A DNA stretch of 64,000 bases, from positions 4,666,501 through 4,730,500 of the forward strand of contig NZ_FNTD01000004.1 in assembly GCF_900104815.1 (NCBI RefSeq). Reading direction: 5' to 3'. Positions 31,615 to 44,435 of the stretch are shown in pieces. The notes below the pieces were generated by a model, which worked only from the letters and a program-made list of their open reading frames with translations, was not told the origin of the DNA and did not search any database. The stretch's first letter is position 1; every line of letters begins with the position of its first letter. Position numbers and translations under genes: made by a program. Origin of the DNA: Streptomyces misionensis (GTDB lineage: Bacteria > Actinomycetota > Actinomycetes > Streptomycetales > Streptomycetaceae).

Positions 31615-32508
31615 ATGAAGAGCACGACCGTACGCCGGGTGACCCTTTCCGTGGCCGTGGCGGCGGCGCTGAGCGGGGTGGCCGCGTGCGGCTCCTCGGG
31701 CTCCGGGAAGGGCGCCGCGGGGGGCGACACGGCGATCCACGCCAGTCCGGTCGCCGCCGTGCTGCGCACCGTCGAGCAGAACACCGACAAGGCCGAGTCG
31801 GCCAAGGTGCGCTCCAGCACCTCCCTGGGCGACCTCATGGCGCTCACCGCGAACGGCGAGGTGTCCTGGGCCGGCGGCCTCAAGGGCGACCTCACCCTCA
31901 CCTACACGGGCGGCAAGATGGGCGACGCGCTGCGCAAGATGGGCAACGCGTCCTCGCAGGCGCGGTACCTGCCGGACGCCGCCTACGGGAAGATGAGCGA
32001 CACGTTCGCCCGGACGACCGGCAAGCACTGGGTCCGCTACAGCTACGACGACCTCACCAAGATCACCGGTGGGACCATGCCCAACCTCCAGCAGCAGGCG
32101 CGCTCCACCACGCCGAACCAGACCGTGCAGGCGCTGCTCGCCTCCCACGACGTGCACAAGGTCGGCGCCGAGACCGTCTCCGGCGTCCGGGCCACGCACT
32201 ACGCCGGCACCCTCGACATCGCCGACCTCGCCCGCAGGAACGGCGGCCTGAGCGCCGACCGGCTGGCCGCCCTCAAGAAGCAGCTCCAGGCGAGCGGCGT
32301 CACCACCGAGACCCTCGACGTCTGGATCAGCGACCAGAACCTGCTGGTCAAGAAGTCCGAGCGGGCCGACACGGCCAACGGCCGCATGTCCAACACCACC
32401 TACTACAGCGACTACGGCGTGAAGGTCAGCCCCGTGGCGCCGCCGGCCGCCGACACCCAGGACTTCGCGGACCTGATGAAGTCCGGCGGCTCCGGCATGC
32501 CCTCGTGA
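31615..32508 (+). CDS. LppX/LprG-like secreted lipoprotein
   Basis: A 297-residue lipoprotein. The signal MKSTTVRRVTLSVAVAAAL ends in a lipobox SGVAAC with Cys25 as the lipidated residue, followed by a Gly/Ser linker. The mature part resembles DUF1396 (LppX_LprAFG), a beta-sheet cradle that carries hydrophobic molecules. Examples include VSGVRATHYAGTLDIADLARRN and a segment with W-ISDQNLLVKKSE. The cargo is unknown. It lies between rplA and rplJ, where Streptomyces commonly carries such a gene. ATG 31615 follows AGGGGGAGGA. Confidence 0.85.
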   Translation: MKSTTVRRVTLSVAVAAALSGVAACGSSGSGKGAAGGDTAIHASPVAAVLRTVEQNTDKAESAKVRSSTSLGDLMALTANGEVSWAGGLKGDLTLTYTGGKMGDALRKMGNASSQARYLPDAAYGKMSDTFARTTGKHWVRYSYDDLTKITGGTMPNLQQQARSTTPNQTVQALLASHDVHKVGAETVSGVRATHYAGTLDIADLARRNGGLSADRLAALKKQLQASGVTTETLDVWISDQNLLVKKSERADTANGRMSNTTYYSDYGVKVSPVAPPAADTQDFADLMKSGGSGMPS

Positions 32509-32532
32509 CCTGACGCCCGGCCGGGGCCCGAT

Positions 32533-32562
32533 TTGCTCCACGGCGCCCCGGTCCCGTACGCT
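32533..32562 (+). promoter_or_regulatory. Candidate promoter of rplJ-rplL
   Basis: TTGCTC (32533-32538), 18-base spacer, TACGCT (32557-32562). It would start a leader of about 230 bases before rplJ, which fits an autoregulated ribosomal leader. Confidence 0.5.
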
Positions 32563-32564
32563 CA

Positions 32565-32802
32565 TCCCCGAAGCCAAAGACCGCTGGTCGTTGCCGCGCG
32601 CTTTAAGGGTGCGGTGGCCGAAGGATCCGCTGAAAAGTGGGCGACCCGCGCAGGTGACTGTGGAAGTACTCCCGGAGTGCGCGCCGAGCGCGTGTGCAAC
32701 CGGTCGAGTCCGCCCCGTGCGCCTGCGCCGGGGCGTTTCGTTTTCCCCAGTCCTCCTTCGGGTCCGCGCGGTCCGAATCACCCGGAAGGAGGCCGAGGCT
32801 CT
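32565..32802 (+). promoter_or_regulatory. rplJ leader (L10-type) with internal attenuator hairpin
   Basis: About 230 untranslated bases precede rplJ. The stretch 32711-32735 folds as CGCCCCG/CGGGGCG plus an inner GCG/CGC stem and is followed by TTTCGTTTT (32736-32744), so it looks like a conditional terminator. In many bacteria L10(L12)4 binds such a leader and lowers rplJL expression. The exact L10 binding motif was not identified here. Confidence 0.55.
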
Positions 32803-33333
32803 ATGGCGAGGCCCGACAAGGCTGCCGCGGTTGCGGAGCTGACGGACAAGTTCCGCAGCTCCAACGCCGCCGTGCTGACCGAGTACCGCGGTCTCACCGT
32901 GGCGCAGCTCAAGACGCTGCGCCGGTCGCTCGGTGAGAACGCCCAGTACGCCGTGGTGAAGAACACGCTGACCAAGATTGCGGCCAACGAGGCCGGGATC
33001 ACGCTGGACGACCAGCTCTTCGCTGGTCCGACGGCCGTCGCCTTCGTCACCGGTGACCCGGTGGAGTCGGCGAAGGGTCTCCGTGACTTCGCCAAGGACA
33101 ACCCGAATCTCGTCATCAAGGGCGGTGTCCTTGACGGCAAGGCGATGTCCGCCGACGAGATCAAGAAGCTTGCGGACCTCGAGTCCCGCGAGGTTCTGCT
33201 CAGCAAGCTGGCCGGTGCCATGAAGGGCAAGCAGTCCCAGGCTGCCTCCCTCTTCCAGGCGCTGCCGTCGAAGCTCGTCCGCACCGTGGACGCGCTGCGC
33301 GCCAAGCAGGCCGAGCAGGGCGGTGCCGAGTAA
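32803..33333 (+). CDS. rplJ: 50S ribosomal protein L10
   Basis: A 176-residue L10, the base of the ribosomal stalk. It begins [37 protein letters not shown] and contains [17 protein letters not shown]; the C-terminal helix that binds L7/L12 dimers is rich in Ala, Leu and Lys. ATG 32803 follows GGAAGGAGG. The upstream part of the same open frame is the leader and lacks a ribosome site. rplL follows 111 bases later. Confidence 0.97.
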   Translation: MARPDKAAAVAELTDKFRSSNAAVLTEYRGLTVAQLKTLRRSLGENAQYAVVKNTLTKIAANEAGITLDDQLFAGPTAVAFVTGDPVESAKGLRDFAKDNPNLVIKGGVLDGKAMSADEIKKLADLESREVLLSKLAGAMKGKQSQAASLFQALPSKLVRTVDALRAKQAEQGGAE

Positions 33334-33444
33334 TTCGGCTCGCTTTCTGACCCGCACCGTCCGGCGCGGGTCGCAGCGGGCCGACGTACGCCCGCCTTAC
33401 CCAGTACATCCGGCACCTGCCGATTGAGTGGAAGGACCGCCATC

Positions 33445-33834
33445 ATGGCGAAGCTCACCCAGGACGAGCTGCTTGCCCAGTTCGAGGAGATGACCCTCAT
33501 CGAGCTCTCCGAGTTCGTGAAGGCCTTCGAGGAGAAGTTCGACGTCACCGCCGCCGCTGCCGCGCCGGTCGTCGTCGCCGGTGGTGCCGCTGGTGGCGCC
33601 GCCGCCGAGGCCGCCGAGGAGAAGGACGAGTTCGACGTCATCCTCACCGGCGCCGGCGACAAGAAGATCCAGGTCATCAAGGTCGTGCGTGAGCTGACCT
33701 CCCTGGGTCTGAAGGAGGCCAAGGACCTCGTCGACGGCACCCCGAAGCCGGTCCTCGAGAAGGTCAACAAGGAGGCCGCGGACAAGGCTGCCGAGGCCCT
33801 CAAGGGCGCCGGCGCCTCCGTCGAGGTCAAGTAA
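33445..33834 (+). CDS. rplL: 50S ribosomal protein L7/L12
   Basis: A 129-residue stalk protein. The dimerisation N-domain [32 protein letters not shown] is followed by an Ala/Gly hinge, and then the factor-binding C-domain ([40 protein letters not shown], ending [10 protein letters not shown]). It recruits EF-Tu, EF-G and IF2. ATG 33445 follows GGAAGGA; an ATG seven codons upstream is not used in the family. Confidence 0.97.
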   Translation: MAKLTQDELLAQFEEMTLIELSEFVKAFEEKFDVTAAAAAPVVVAGGAAGGAAAEAAEEKDEFDVILTGAGDKKIQVIKVVRELTSLGLKEAKDLVDGTPKPVLEKVNKEAADKAAEALKGAGASVEVK

Positions 33835-33902
33835 GACCTCGCGGGTCCGCAGGACTCGAACGCGCGCTGATTTCGGCCCTGTAGGGCTGTAACGCGAACG
33901 CA

Positions 33903-33940
33903 CCGAAGAGCGATCATCCATCCGGGTGGTCGCTCTTCGG
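33903..33940 (+). terminator. Hairpin (attenuator) after rplL
   Basis: CCGAAGAGCGATCA (33903-33916) pairs with TGGTCGCTCTTCGG (33927-33940) with one wobble and a 10-base loop. It has no clear T tract, so partial termination before rpoB is likely. Confidence 0.65.
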
Positions 33941-34209
33941 CGTATTCGGAGGGCCGACCGCGGTTGCCTTGCACTCGCGGTGTCGAGAGGTATGGTGATC
34001 TTCGTCGTGTCTCCGGACGGCCCGGTTCCGGTGGGAGACCCTTGACGAACCGCACGCAGCGCGCAATTCTCAGGACGCGTCGTCACAAGGATCCGAATCC
34101 GAGGCATGGATCGGCGGCGAAGAGGGCAGTATGAACGTGCGTTGAGGGCAGCATGCCGAAGGCGTCGACAAGAGTGGTGAGCACAGCGAGGGTCTCGACA
34201 AACCCGCAC

Positions 34210-34238
34210 TGGACATCAGTGTGCCAAGTGGCTACACT
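34210..34238 (+). promoter_or_regulatory. Promoter of rpoB-rpoC
   Basis: TGGACA (34210-34215), a 17-base spacer and TACACT (34233-34238), close to the vegetative consensus. Transcription would start near 34245, about 160 bases upstream of rpoB. Confidence 0.7.
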
Positions 34239-34402
34239 GACCCTTTGCGCTGCCTGTTAGCTGTCCCCTGCCCGTCACCAGGGGTCTACCCTCACTCGAG
34301 CACCGATGGCCGAAGCCCCTTTGAGCTGGGATTTCCGCCTCTGTGTTTGAGGGAGGGGCCGGTACGCGCGTAGTGAGTCCGAGCCCTCGGAAGGACCCCC
34401 TC

Positions 34403-37400
34403 TTGGCCGCCTCGCGCAACGCCTCGACCGCGAATACGAACAACGGCGCCAGCACCGCCCCGCTGCGCATTTCCTTTGCAAAGATCAAGGAGCCTCTCGA
34501 GGTTCCGAACCTGCTCGCGCTGCAGACCGAGAGCTTTGACTGGCTGCTCGGCAACACCGCCTGGCAGAGTCGGGTCGAGGAGGCTCTGGAGAACGGTCAG
34601 GACGTCCCCACCAAGTCCGGTCTGGAGGAGATCTTCGAGGAGATCTCCCCGATCGAGGACTTCTCCGGGTCGATGTCCCTGACGTTCCGGGACCACCGCT
34701 TCGAGCCGCCGAAGAACTCCATCGACGAGTGCAAGGAGCGCGACTTCACGTACGCCGCCCCGCTCTTCGTCACCGCCGAGTTCACCAACAACGAGACCGG
34801 TGAGATCAAGTCCCAGACGGTCTTCATGGGCGACTTCCCGCTCATGACGAACAAGGGCACCTTCGTCATCAACGGCACCGAGCGTGTCGTGGTGTCTCAG
34901 CTGGTCCGTTCCCCCGGTGTCTACTTCGACTCCTCCATCGACAAGACGTCCGACAAGGACATCTTCTCCGCCAAGATCATCCCGTCCCGGGGTGCCTGGC
35001 TGGAGATGGAGATCGACAAGCGCGACATGGTCGGTGTGCGCATCGACCGCAAGCGCAAGCAGTCGGTCACCGTCCTGCTGAAGGCGCTCGGCTGGACCAC
35101 CGAGCAGATCCTCGAGGAGTTCGGCGACTACGAGTCGATGCGCGCCACCCTGGAGAAGGACCACACCCAGGGCCAGGACGACGCGCTGCTGGACATCTAC
35201 CGCAAGCTGCGTCCGGGCGAGCCCCCCACGCGCGAGGCCGCGCAGACGCTCCTGGAGAACCTCTACTTCAACCCGAAGCGCTACGACCTCGCCAAGGTCG
35301 GCCGCTACAAGGTCAACAAGAAGCTGGGCGCCGACGCCCCGCTGGACGCCGGCATCCTGACCGTCGAGGACATCATCTCGACGATCAAGTACCTGGTGCA
35401 GCTGCACGCCGGCGAGACCGAGACCACGGGTGACAACGGCGAGACGATCGTCGTCGAGACCGACGACATCGACCACTTCGGCAACCGCCGTCTGCGCAGC
35501 GTCGGCGAGCTCATCCAGAACCAGGTCCGCACGGGTCTGGCCCGGATGGAGCGCGTCGTGCGCGAGCGCATGACGACCCAGGACGTCGAGGCGATCACGC
35601 CGCAGACCCTGATCAACATCCGGCCGGTCGTCGCCTCCATCAAGGAGTTCTTCGGCACCAGCCAGCTGTCGCAGTTCATGGACCAGAACAACCCCCTGTC
35701 TGGTCTGACCCACAAGCGTCGTCTCTCGGCGCTCGGCCCCGGTGGTCTGTCCCGTGAGCGGGCCGGCTTCGAGGTCCGCGACGTGCACCCCTCGCACTAC
35801 GGCCGCATGTGCCCGATCGAGACGCCCGAAGGCCCGAACATCGGTCTGATCGGCTCGCTCGCCTCCTACGGCCGGGTCAACGCGTTCGGTTTCGTCGAGA
35901 CCCCGTACCGCAAGGTCATCGACGGCCAGGTCACCGACGACGTCGACTACCTGACCGCCGACGAGGAGGACCGCTTCGTCATCGCGCAGGCCAACGCCCC
36001 GCTGACGGACGAGCTCCGCTTCGCCGAGGCCCGCGTGCTGGTCCGCCGCCGTGGCGGCGAGGTCGACTACGTCGGCCCCGAGGACGTGGACTACATGGAC
36101 GTCTCGCCGCGCCAGATGGTGTCGGTCGCGACCGCCATGATCCCCTTCCTGGAGCACGACGACGCCAACCGTGCCCTCATGGGCGCGAACATGATGCGCC
36201 AGGCCGTTCCGCTCATCAAGTCGGAGGCCCCGCTCGTCGGCACCGGCATGGAGTACCGCTCCGCCGTCGACGCCGGCGACGTCGTCAAGGCCGAGAAGGC
36301 GGGTGTGGTCCAGGAGGTCTCCGCGGACTACATCACCACGGCCAACGACGACGGCACGTACATCACGTACCGCCTGCACAAGTTCTCCCGCTCCAACCAG
36401 GGCACCTCGGTCAACCAGAAGGTCATCGTCGACGAGGGCGACCGGGTCGTCGAGGGCCAGGTCCTCGCCGACGGTCCGGCCACCGAGAACGGCGAGATGG
36501 CCCTCGGCAAGAACCTGCTCGTGGCGTTCATGCCGTGGGAGGGTCACAACTACGAGGACGCGATCATCCTGTCGCAGCGCCTCGTGCAGGACGACGTCCT
36601 CTCCTCGATCCACATCGAGGAGCACGAGGTCGACGCCCGTGACACCAAGCTCGGCCCCGAGGAGATCACCCGGGACATCCCGAACGTCTCCGAGGAGGTC
36701 CTCGCCGACCTGGACGAGCGCGGCATCATCCGCATCGGTGCCGAGGTCATCGCCGGCGACATCCTCGTCGGCAAGGTCACCCCGAAGGGCGAGACCGAGC
36801 TGACCCCCGAGGAGCGCCTGCTGCGCGCGATCTTCGGTGAGAAGGCCCGTGAGGTCCGCGACACCTCGCTGAAGGTGCCGCACGGCGAGACCGGCAAGGT
36901 CATCGGCGTGCGCGTCTTCGACCGCGAGGAGGGCGACGAGCTGCCGCCGGGCGTGAACCAGCTGGTCCGCGTCTACGTCGCGCAGAAGCGCAAGATCACC
37001 GACGGTGACAAGCTCGCCGGCCGCCACGGCAACAAGGGTGTCATCTCCAAGATCCTGCCGATCGAGGACATGCCGTTCCTGGAGGACGGCACCCCGGTCG
37101 ACATCATCCTCAACCCGCTGGGTGTGCCGTCCCGAATGAACCCGGGACAGGTCCTGGAGATCCACCTCGGCTGGCTCGCCAGCCGCGGCTGGGACGTCTC
37201 CGGCCTCGCCGACGAGTGGGCCAAGCGCCTCCAGGCCATCGGTGCCGACAAGGTCGCCCCGCGCACCAACGTCGCCACCCCGGTCTTCGACGGTGCCCGC
37301 GAGGACGAGCTGGCGGGTCTGCTGCAGCACACCATCCCGAACCGCGACGGCGAGCGCATGGTGCTCCCGTCCGGCAAGGCGCGGCTGTTCGACGGCCGTT

Positions 37401-37888
37401 CCGGTGAGCCGTTCCCGGACCCGATCTCGGTCGGCTACATGTACATCCTGAAGCTGCACCACCTGGTCGACGACAAGCTGCACGCCCGTTCGACCGGCCC
37501 GTACTCGATGATCACCCAGCAGCCGCTGGGTGGTAAGGCGCAGTTCGGTGGCCAGCGCTTCGGTGAGATGGAGGTGTGGGCCCTCGAGGCCTACGGCGCC
37601 GCGTACGCCCTCCAGGAGCTGCTGACCATCAAGTCCGACGACGTCACCGGCCGCGTGAAGGTCTACGAGGCCATCGTCAAGGGCGAGAACATCCCCGAGC
37701 CCGGCATCCCCGAGTCCTTCAAGGTGCTCATCAAGGAGATGCAGTCGCTCTGCCTGAACGTGGAGGTGCTGTCCAGCGACGGTATGTCCATCGAGATGCG
37801 TGACACCGACGAGGACGTCTTCCGCGCTGCGGAGGAGCTCGGCATCGACCTGTCCCGGCGCGAGCCGAGCAGCGTCGAAGAGGTCTGA
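34403..37888 (+). CDS. rpoB: DNA-directed RNA polymerase subunit beta
   Basis: This is the beta subunit of RNA polymerase, 1161 residues from a TTG start at 34403 (GGAAGG eight bases upstream). This matches the known Streptomyces N-terminus [14 protein letters not shown]. The rifampicin region [31 protein letters not shown] is of sensitive type. Other conserved parts are [46 protein letters not shown] and the C-terminal [18 protein letters not shown] 20-codon ATG extension is possible but would contain the ribosome site itself. rpoC follows after 97 bases. Confidence 0.98.
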   Translation: MAASRNASTANTNNGASTAPLRISFAKIKEPLEVPNLLALQTESFDWLLGNTAWQSRVEEALENGQDVPTKSGLEEIFEEISPIEDFSGSMSLTFRDHRFEPPKNSIDECKERDFTYAAPLFVTAEFTNNETGEIKSQTVFMGDFPLMTNKGTFVINGTERVVVSQLVRSPGVYFDSSIDKTSDKDIFSAKIIPSRGAWLEMEIDKRDMVGVRIDRKRKQSVTVLLKALGWTTEQILEEFGDYESMRATLEKDHTQGQDDALLDIYRKLRPGEPPTREAAQTLLENLYFNPKRYDLAKVGRYKVNKKLGADAPLDAGILTVEDIISTIKYLVQLHAGETETTGDNGETIVVETDDIDHFGNRRLRSVGELIQNQVRTGLARMERVVRERMTTQDVEAITPQTLINIRPVVASIKEFFGTSQLSQFMDQNNPLSGLTHKRRLSALGPGGLSRERAGFEVRDVHPSHYGRMCPIETPEGPNIGLIGSLASYGRVNAFGFVETPYRKVIDGQVTDDVDYLTADEEDRFVIAQANAPLTDELRFAEARVLVRRRGGEVDYVGPEDVDYMDVSPRQMVSVATAMIPFLEHDDANRALMGANMMRQAVPLIKSEAPLVGTGMEYRSAVDAGDVVKAEKAGVVQEVSADYITTANDDGTYITYRLHKFSRSNQGTSVNQKVIVDEGDRVVEGQVLADGPATENGEMALGKNLLVAFMPWEGHNYEDAIILSQRLVQDDVLSSIHIEEHEVDARDTKLGPEEITRDIPNVSEEVLADLDERGIIRIGAEVIAGDILVGKVTPKGETELTPEERLLRAIFGEKAREVRDTSLKVPHGETGKVIGVRVFDREEGDELPPGVNQLVRVYVAQKRKITDGDKLAGRHGNKGVISKILPIEDMPFLEDGTPVDIILNPLGVPSRMNPGQVLEIHLGWLASRGWDVSGLADEWAKRLQAIGADKVAPRTNVATPVFDGAREDELAGLLQHTIPNRDGERMVLPSGKARLFDGRSGEPFPDPISVGYMYILKLHHLVDDKLHARSTGPYSMITQQPLGGKAQFGGQRFGEMEVWALEAYGAAYALQELLTIKSDDVTGRVKVYEAIVKGENIPEPGIPESFKVLIKEMQSLCLNVEVLSSDGMSIEMRDTDEDVFRAAEELGIDLSRREPSSVEEV

Positions 37889-37985
37889 CGGGAGTCCGGC
37901 GGGGCCCTCACCCACAGGGCCCCGCCGACCCCCAGGCCCCCGTTTCAGACCACAGACTTACGACCCTGAGAGGGATTGACGCATA

Positions 37986-41885
<3,900 letters not shown>

Positions 41886-41894
41886 GCGGGCAGT

Positions 41895-41936
41895 CTGAAG
41901 GGCGGCCATCCCTCTTGGGGGGTGGCCGCCCTTCAG
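41895..41936. terminator. Bidirectional terminator between rpoC and the minus-strand operon
   Basis: An 18-bp stem formed by 41895-41912 and 41919-41936 (one wobble) with a six-base loop. It lies 9 bases past the rpoC stop and 15 bases before the M48 peptidase stop on the other strand, so it can end both transcripts. Confidence 0.8.
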
Positions 41937-41951
41937 CGTGTCCGGGGGACG

Positions 41952-43883
41952 TCAGCGGGGCAGGCCCGCGTAGCGCCCCAGGGCGGTCAGCCGTATCTGG
42001 TGGCTCGGGTGGGAGGACAGCAGCCGGCCCAGGGGACCGGGCTCCTTGAGCTTCTGGCCCTGCGCGGCCAGGGCGGCCTTCTTCGTGGCCTGCTCGGTCT
42101 CCAGGTGGTACAGGACCTCGGCCAGCTCACGGGCGAAGCCCAGCTCGGCCGCCTGCTGGTCGGCGCGCAGTTCCCCGCGCCGGCCGGCGTAGGCCAGCAG
42201 GAACGGGGCGAGCACGAGCGGGATCACGATGTACCAGGCGACGACGGACGCGCAGAACACCGCCAGCGCCATGAACAGGCCCAGGACCAGTGTCGCCACG
42301 ACGGAGAAGTACCCGGTGATCAGGAGCGCGAACGCCGCCAGCGTCCGGGTCACCGCCCAGGCGATCCGGCCGGGCAGGGAGTACCAGTAGCCGAGCAGAC
42401 CGGCCCAGGCGTGGCCGCCGGTGTGGTGGCCCAGCTCGTGCGCGAGCACGGCGGCCAGGTTGCTGCTCGGGATCCGGTTGAGCGAGTACGTCGTGACGGC
42501 GACGACATGGCCGGCCACCGCGGCCGCGTTCAGGTCGTCGCTGTTCTGCACCATCAGCTGGTACGTGCCCGGTTCTATGCCCGCGCGCGCCGTCACCTCG
42601 TGCCAGACCGGCTCCAGCCGGGCCCGCTCATCCTCGGTGGGCCGGCGCAGCTTGAGCACGATGCGGGCGAAGGCCAGCTCGGTCGGCCGGTGGAAGACGA
42701 GCAGACCTGAGGCGACCCAGGCCAGGACCACCACCGTCCCCACGACGGTCCCGCACAGGCCGACCGCGACGGTGGCGACCAGGGCGAGGCTGACCAGGGC
42801 CCCCGGCGCCTGCACGGCCAGCCGCCCGATCGCCGTGATGTCGGCCCCCCGCTGGTGCTCGGCGACGTGCACCCGGGCACCGCGGTGACGGTATTCGAGG
42901 TCGTCCGGCGCGAACGCGGGCACGGGCGGGGCGGCGTCCGGGGGCAGCGCGGGCATCGGCGGCACGGCGCCACCGGTGACCGACGCCGGGGCCCCCGGGA
43001 CGGGATACGCCGGAGGCAGACCGGGGAGCGCGGGCGCGTGCTGCTCGGGGTGGGCGGGGGGCTGTGCCGGGTGCGGCGGGGCGGAGGCGGGGTAGGCAGA
43101 CGGCCGCGGCGGGTGGGCCGGGGCGGAGACCGAGGGGTCCGCGGGGTACCCCGGGTACGCCGGGGGTTGCCCCGGGTGTGGCGGCCCTGCGGGCGGAGCG
43201 AGCGGGGGCGTGGTGGTGTCGGAGTATCGAGGCGCGCCCGGTGGGTTCGCGTATCCGCTCGGGTACGGCGGCGCGCTTGGGGCGGCCGGCGTGTTGGGGT
43301 AAGCGGGTGCCGGGCCCGGGTAGGCGGGCGGCGCTGCGGGGGTGGCCGCGCCCGGGTATGTGGGTGGTGCGGAGGCGGGTGGGGTGGCCGGGGCGGTCGT
43401 TCCCGGCGTGAAGGGCGCGGCTGTCGGTGTTGTGGGGGGCGTCGGGCCCGGGTACGTAGGCGGTGCGACGGCGGGTGGGGTGGCCGGGGCCGTCGTTCCG
43501 GAGGTGAAGGGCGCGGCTGTCGGTGGTGCTGTCGGGGTGTTCGGGTATGCGGGCGGTGCTGCCGGGGTGACCGGGTCGGGGTAGGCGGGCGGTACCGCGG
43601 GGGTGGTCGGGCCTGGGTAGGCCGGCGGTGCTGCCGGGGCGGCCGTACCGGGGTATGCGGGCGGTGTCGCGGAGGTGGCCGGGCCCGGGTAGGCGGGCGG
43701 CCCGGCGGGGTTCCGCGGTTCAGGGGCGGCCGGGGGCGCCTGGGGCGGACAGGCCGGCGGGGCGGTCGGCGGGATCGCCGTGCCCGGGCGGGCGGCCGGT
43801 GCCGCCGGAGCGGTCGCGTTCGGGTACGCCGGCGGGGTCGGTGGTTCGGGGTACTGCGGTGGTGTGTCCGGCGGCTGGGGCAT
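41952..43883 (-). CDS. M48 membrane metallopeptidase with long PAYP-repeat N-terminus
   Basis: A 643-residue protein. Residues 1-310 or so are low-complexity Pro/Ala/Tyr/Thr repeats built on PPAYPGP units. From about 315 follow hydrophobic segments (LVSLALVATVAVGLCGTVVGTVVVLAW), then a peptidase M48 domain with HELGHHTGGH at 482-491 (zinc His and catalytic Glu), two or three more membrane helices and the third ligand in GELRADQQAAELG (Glu571). The N-terminal half is thus a disordered tether on an HtpX-like catalytic half. It is the last gene of a five-gene operon, 27 bases after the PycTM-like gene. The substrate is unknown; cleavage of a partner after signalling is a speculation. Confidence 0.85.
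   Translation of the reverse strand: MPQPPDTPPQYPEPPTPPAYPNATAPAAPAARPGTAIPPTAPPACPPQAPPAAPEPRNPAGPPAYPGPATSATPPAYPGTAAPAAPPAYPGPTTPAVPPAYPDPVTPAAPPAYPNTPTAPPTAAPFTSGTTAPATPPAVAPPTYPGPTPPTTPTAAPFTPGTTAPATPPASAPPTYPGAATPAAPPAYPGPAPAYPNTPAAPSAPPYPSGYANPPGAPRYSDTTTPPLAPPAGPPHPGQPPAYPGYPADPSVSAPAHPPRPSAYPASAPPHPAQPPAHPEQHAPALPGLPPAYPVPGAPASVTGGAVPPMPALPPDAAPPVPAFAPDDLEYRHRGARVHVAEHQRGADITAIGRLAVQAPGALVSLALVATVAVGLCGTVVGTVVVLAWVASGLLVFHRPTELAFARIVLKLRRPTEDERARLEPVWHEVTARAGIEPGTYQLMVQNSDDLNAAAVAGHVVAVTTYSLNRIPSSNLAAVLAHELGHHTGGHAWAGLLGYWYSLPGRIAWAVTRTLAAFALLITGYFSVVATLVLGLFMALAVFCASVVAWYIVIPLVLAPFLLAYAGRRGELRADQQAAELGFARELAEVLYHLETEQATKKAALAAQGQKLKEPGPLGRLLSSHPSHQIRLTALGRYAGLPR
42960..43870 (-). 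repeat. Proline/tyrosine (PAYP) repeat-encoding low-complexity DNA
   Basis: A degenerate repeat of about 15-30 bases in the 5' part of the M48 gene that encodes PPAYPGP, PPAYPNT and PFTSGTTAPATPP-like units. Two longer related units (43380-43420 and 43490-43530) are almost the same. Such repeats can expand or contract by slippage. Confidence 0.7.
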
Positions 43884-43910
43884 GAGCGGGCTCCTTCGCG
43901 TGCGGGGACG

Positions 43911-44435
43911 TCAGCCGACGAGCGCGGCAGTGGGCAACAGCAGGACACCGGCGGAGAAGGCGACCAGACCGGTACGGATCCACCGGTGCTTGGACGCCGC
44001 GATCCGGCTGTTCTCGGCGAGCGCCGCGAGCAGGGCGGCGCCCGGGTCCCGTTCGGTGTCGGCGAGCGCCTCGGCCAGCCGGCCCTCCCGGACCGCCTGG
44101 TGGATGTCGCCGAAGTAGCACAGGGGGCGCCCCGCCGCCCAGGTCCCGGCGCGGTAGCGGGGCAGTACCGCGAGCAGCAGCGCGAGCAGCGACAGGGCCA
44201 GCCCCGCCGCCCCCGCCCACCACAGCGCGGCCGCGGGGCCGGAGAGCCGGCCCGGCGACCAGTTCCGCCCGGCGACCAGCCCGGTGAACAGCCCGGCCGC
44301 CAGGCCCAGCGCCGCCACCAGGACGGAGGCCTTGGCGTCGGCCCGCGCTATCTCGTCGCGCAACTCGCCGAGCAGCCGTTCCGCGGTGTGCCGTACGGGC
44401 GCGCTCGGCGGTGTGGTGGTGTCGGGGGCGGTCAT
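43911..44435 (-). CDS. PycTM (Pycsar effector, DUF5706-like) membrane protein
   Basis: A 174-residue protein matching the PycTM pattern. An amphipathic helix with LLGELRDEIARADAKASVLVAALGLAAGLFTGLV (the ADAKAS motif and first membrane helix) is followed by a second membrane helix (AAGLALSLLALLLAVLPRY), a cytosolic stretch, and ENSRIAASKHRWIRTGLVAFSAGVLLLPTAALV as the third. In Pycsar systems such proteins bind cyclic pyrimidine nucleotides and disrupt the membrane of infected cells. Here it is coupled by ATGA (44432-44435) to the SPFH-like gene, and a cyclase-like gene lies three genes upstream. Ligand and killing are inferred from family and context. Confidence 0.82.
   Translation of the reverse strand: MTAPDTTTPPSAPVRHTAERLLGELRDEIARADAKASVLVAALGLAAGLFTGLVAGRNWSPGRLSGPAAALWWAGAAGLALSLLALLLAVLPRYRAGTWAAGRPLCYFGDIHQAVREGRLAEALADTERDPGAALLAALAENSRIAASKHRWIRTGLVAFSAGVLLLPTAALVG

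Larger units (their letters stand above)
33835..34402 (+). promoter_or_regulatory. rplL-rpoB intergenic region with hairpin and leader
   Basis: About 570 bases that separate the ribosomal stalk genes from rpoB. It contains a 14-bp hairpin at 33903-33940 and a strong promoter at 34210-34238, then a leader of about 160 bases to the TTG start of rpoB. The rest shows no open frame of interest. The arrangement suits partial read-through from rplJL combined with independent rpoBC initiation. Confidence 0.6.

Noticed and set aside
41952..43883. Collagen- or PE-PGRS-like surface protein because of the Pro-rich half
   Set aside because: The C-terminal half has an intact HELGH protease with membrane helices; there is no signal peptide or cell-wall anchor.
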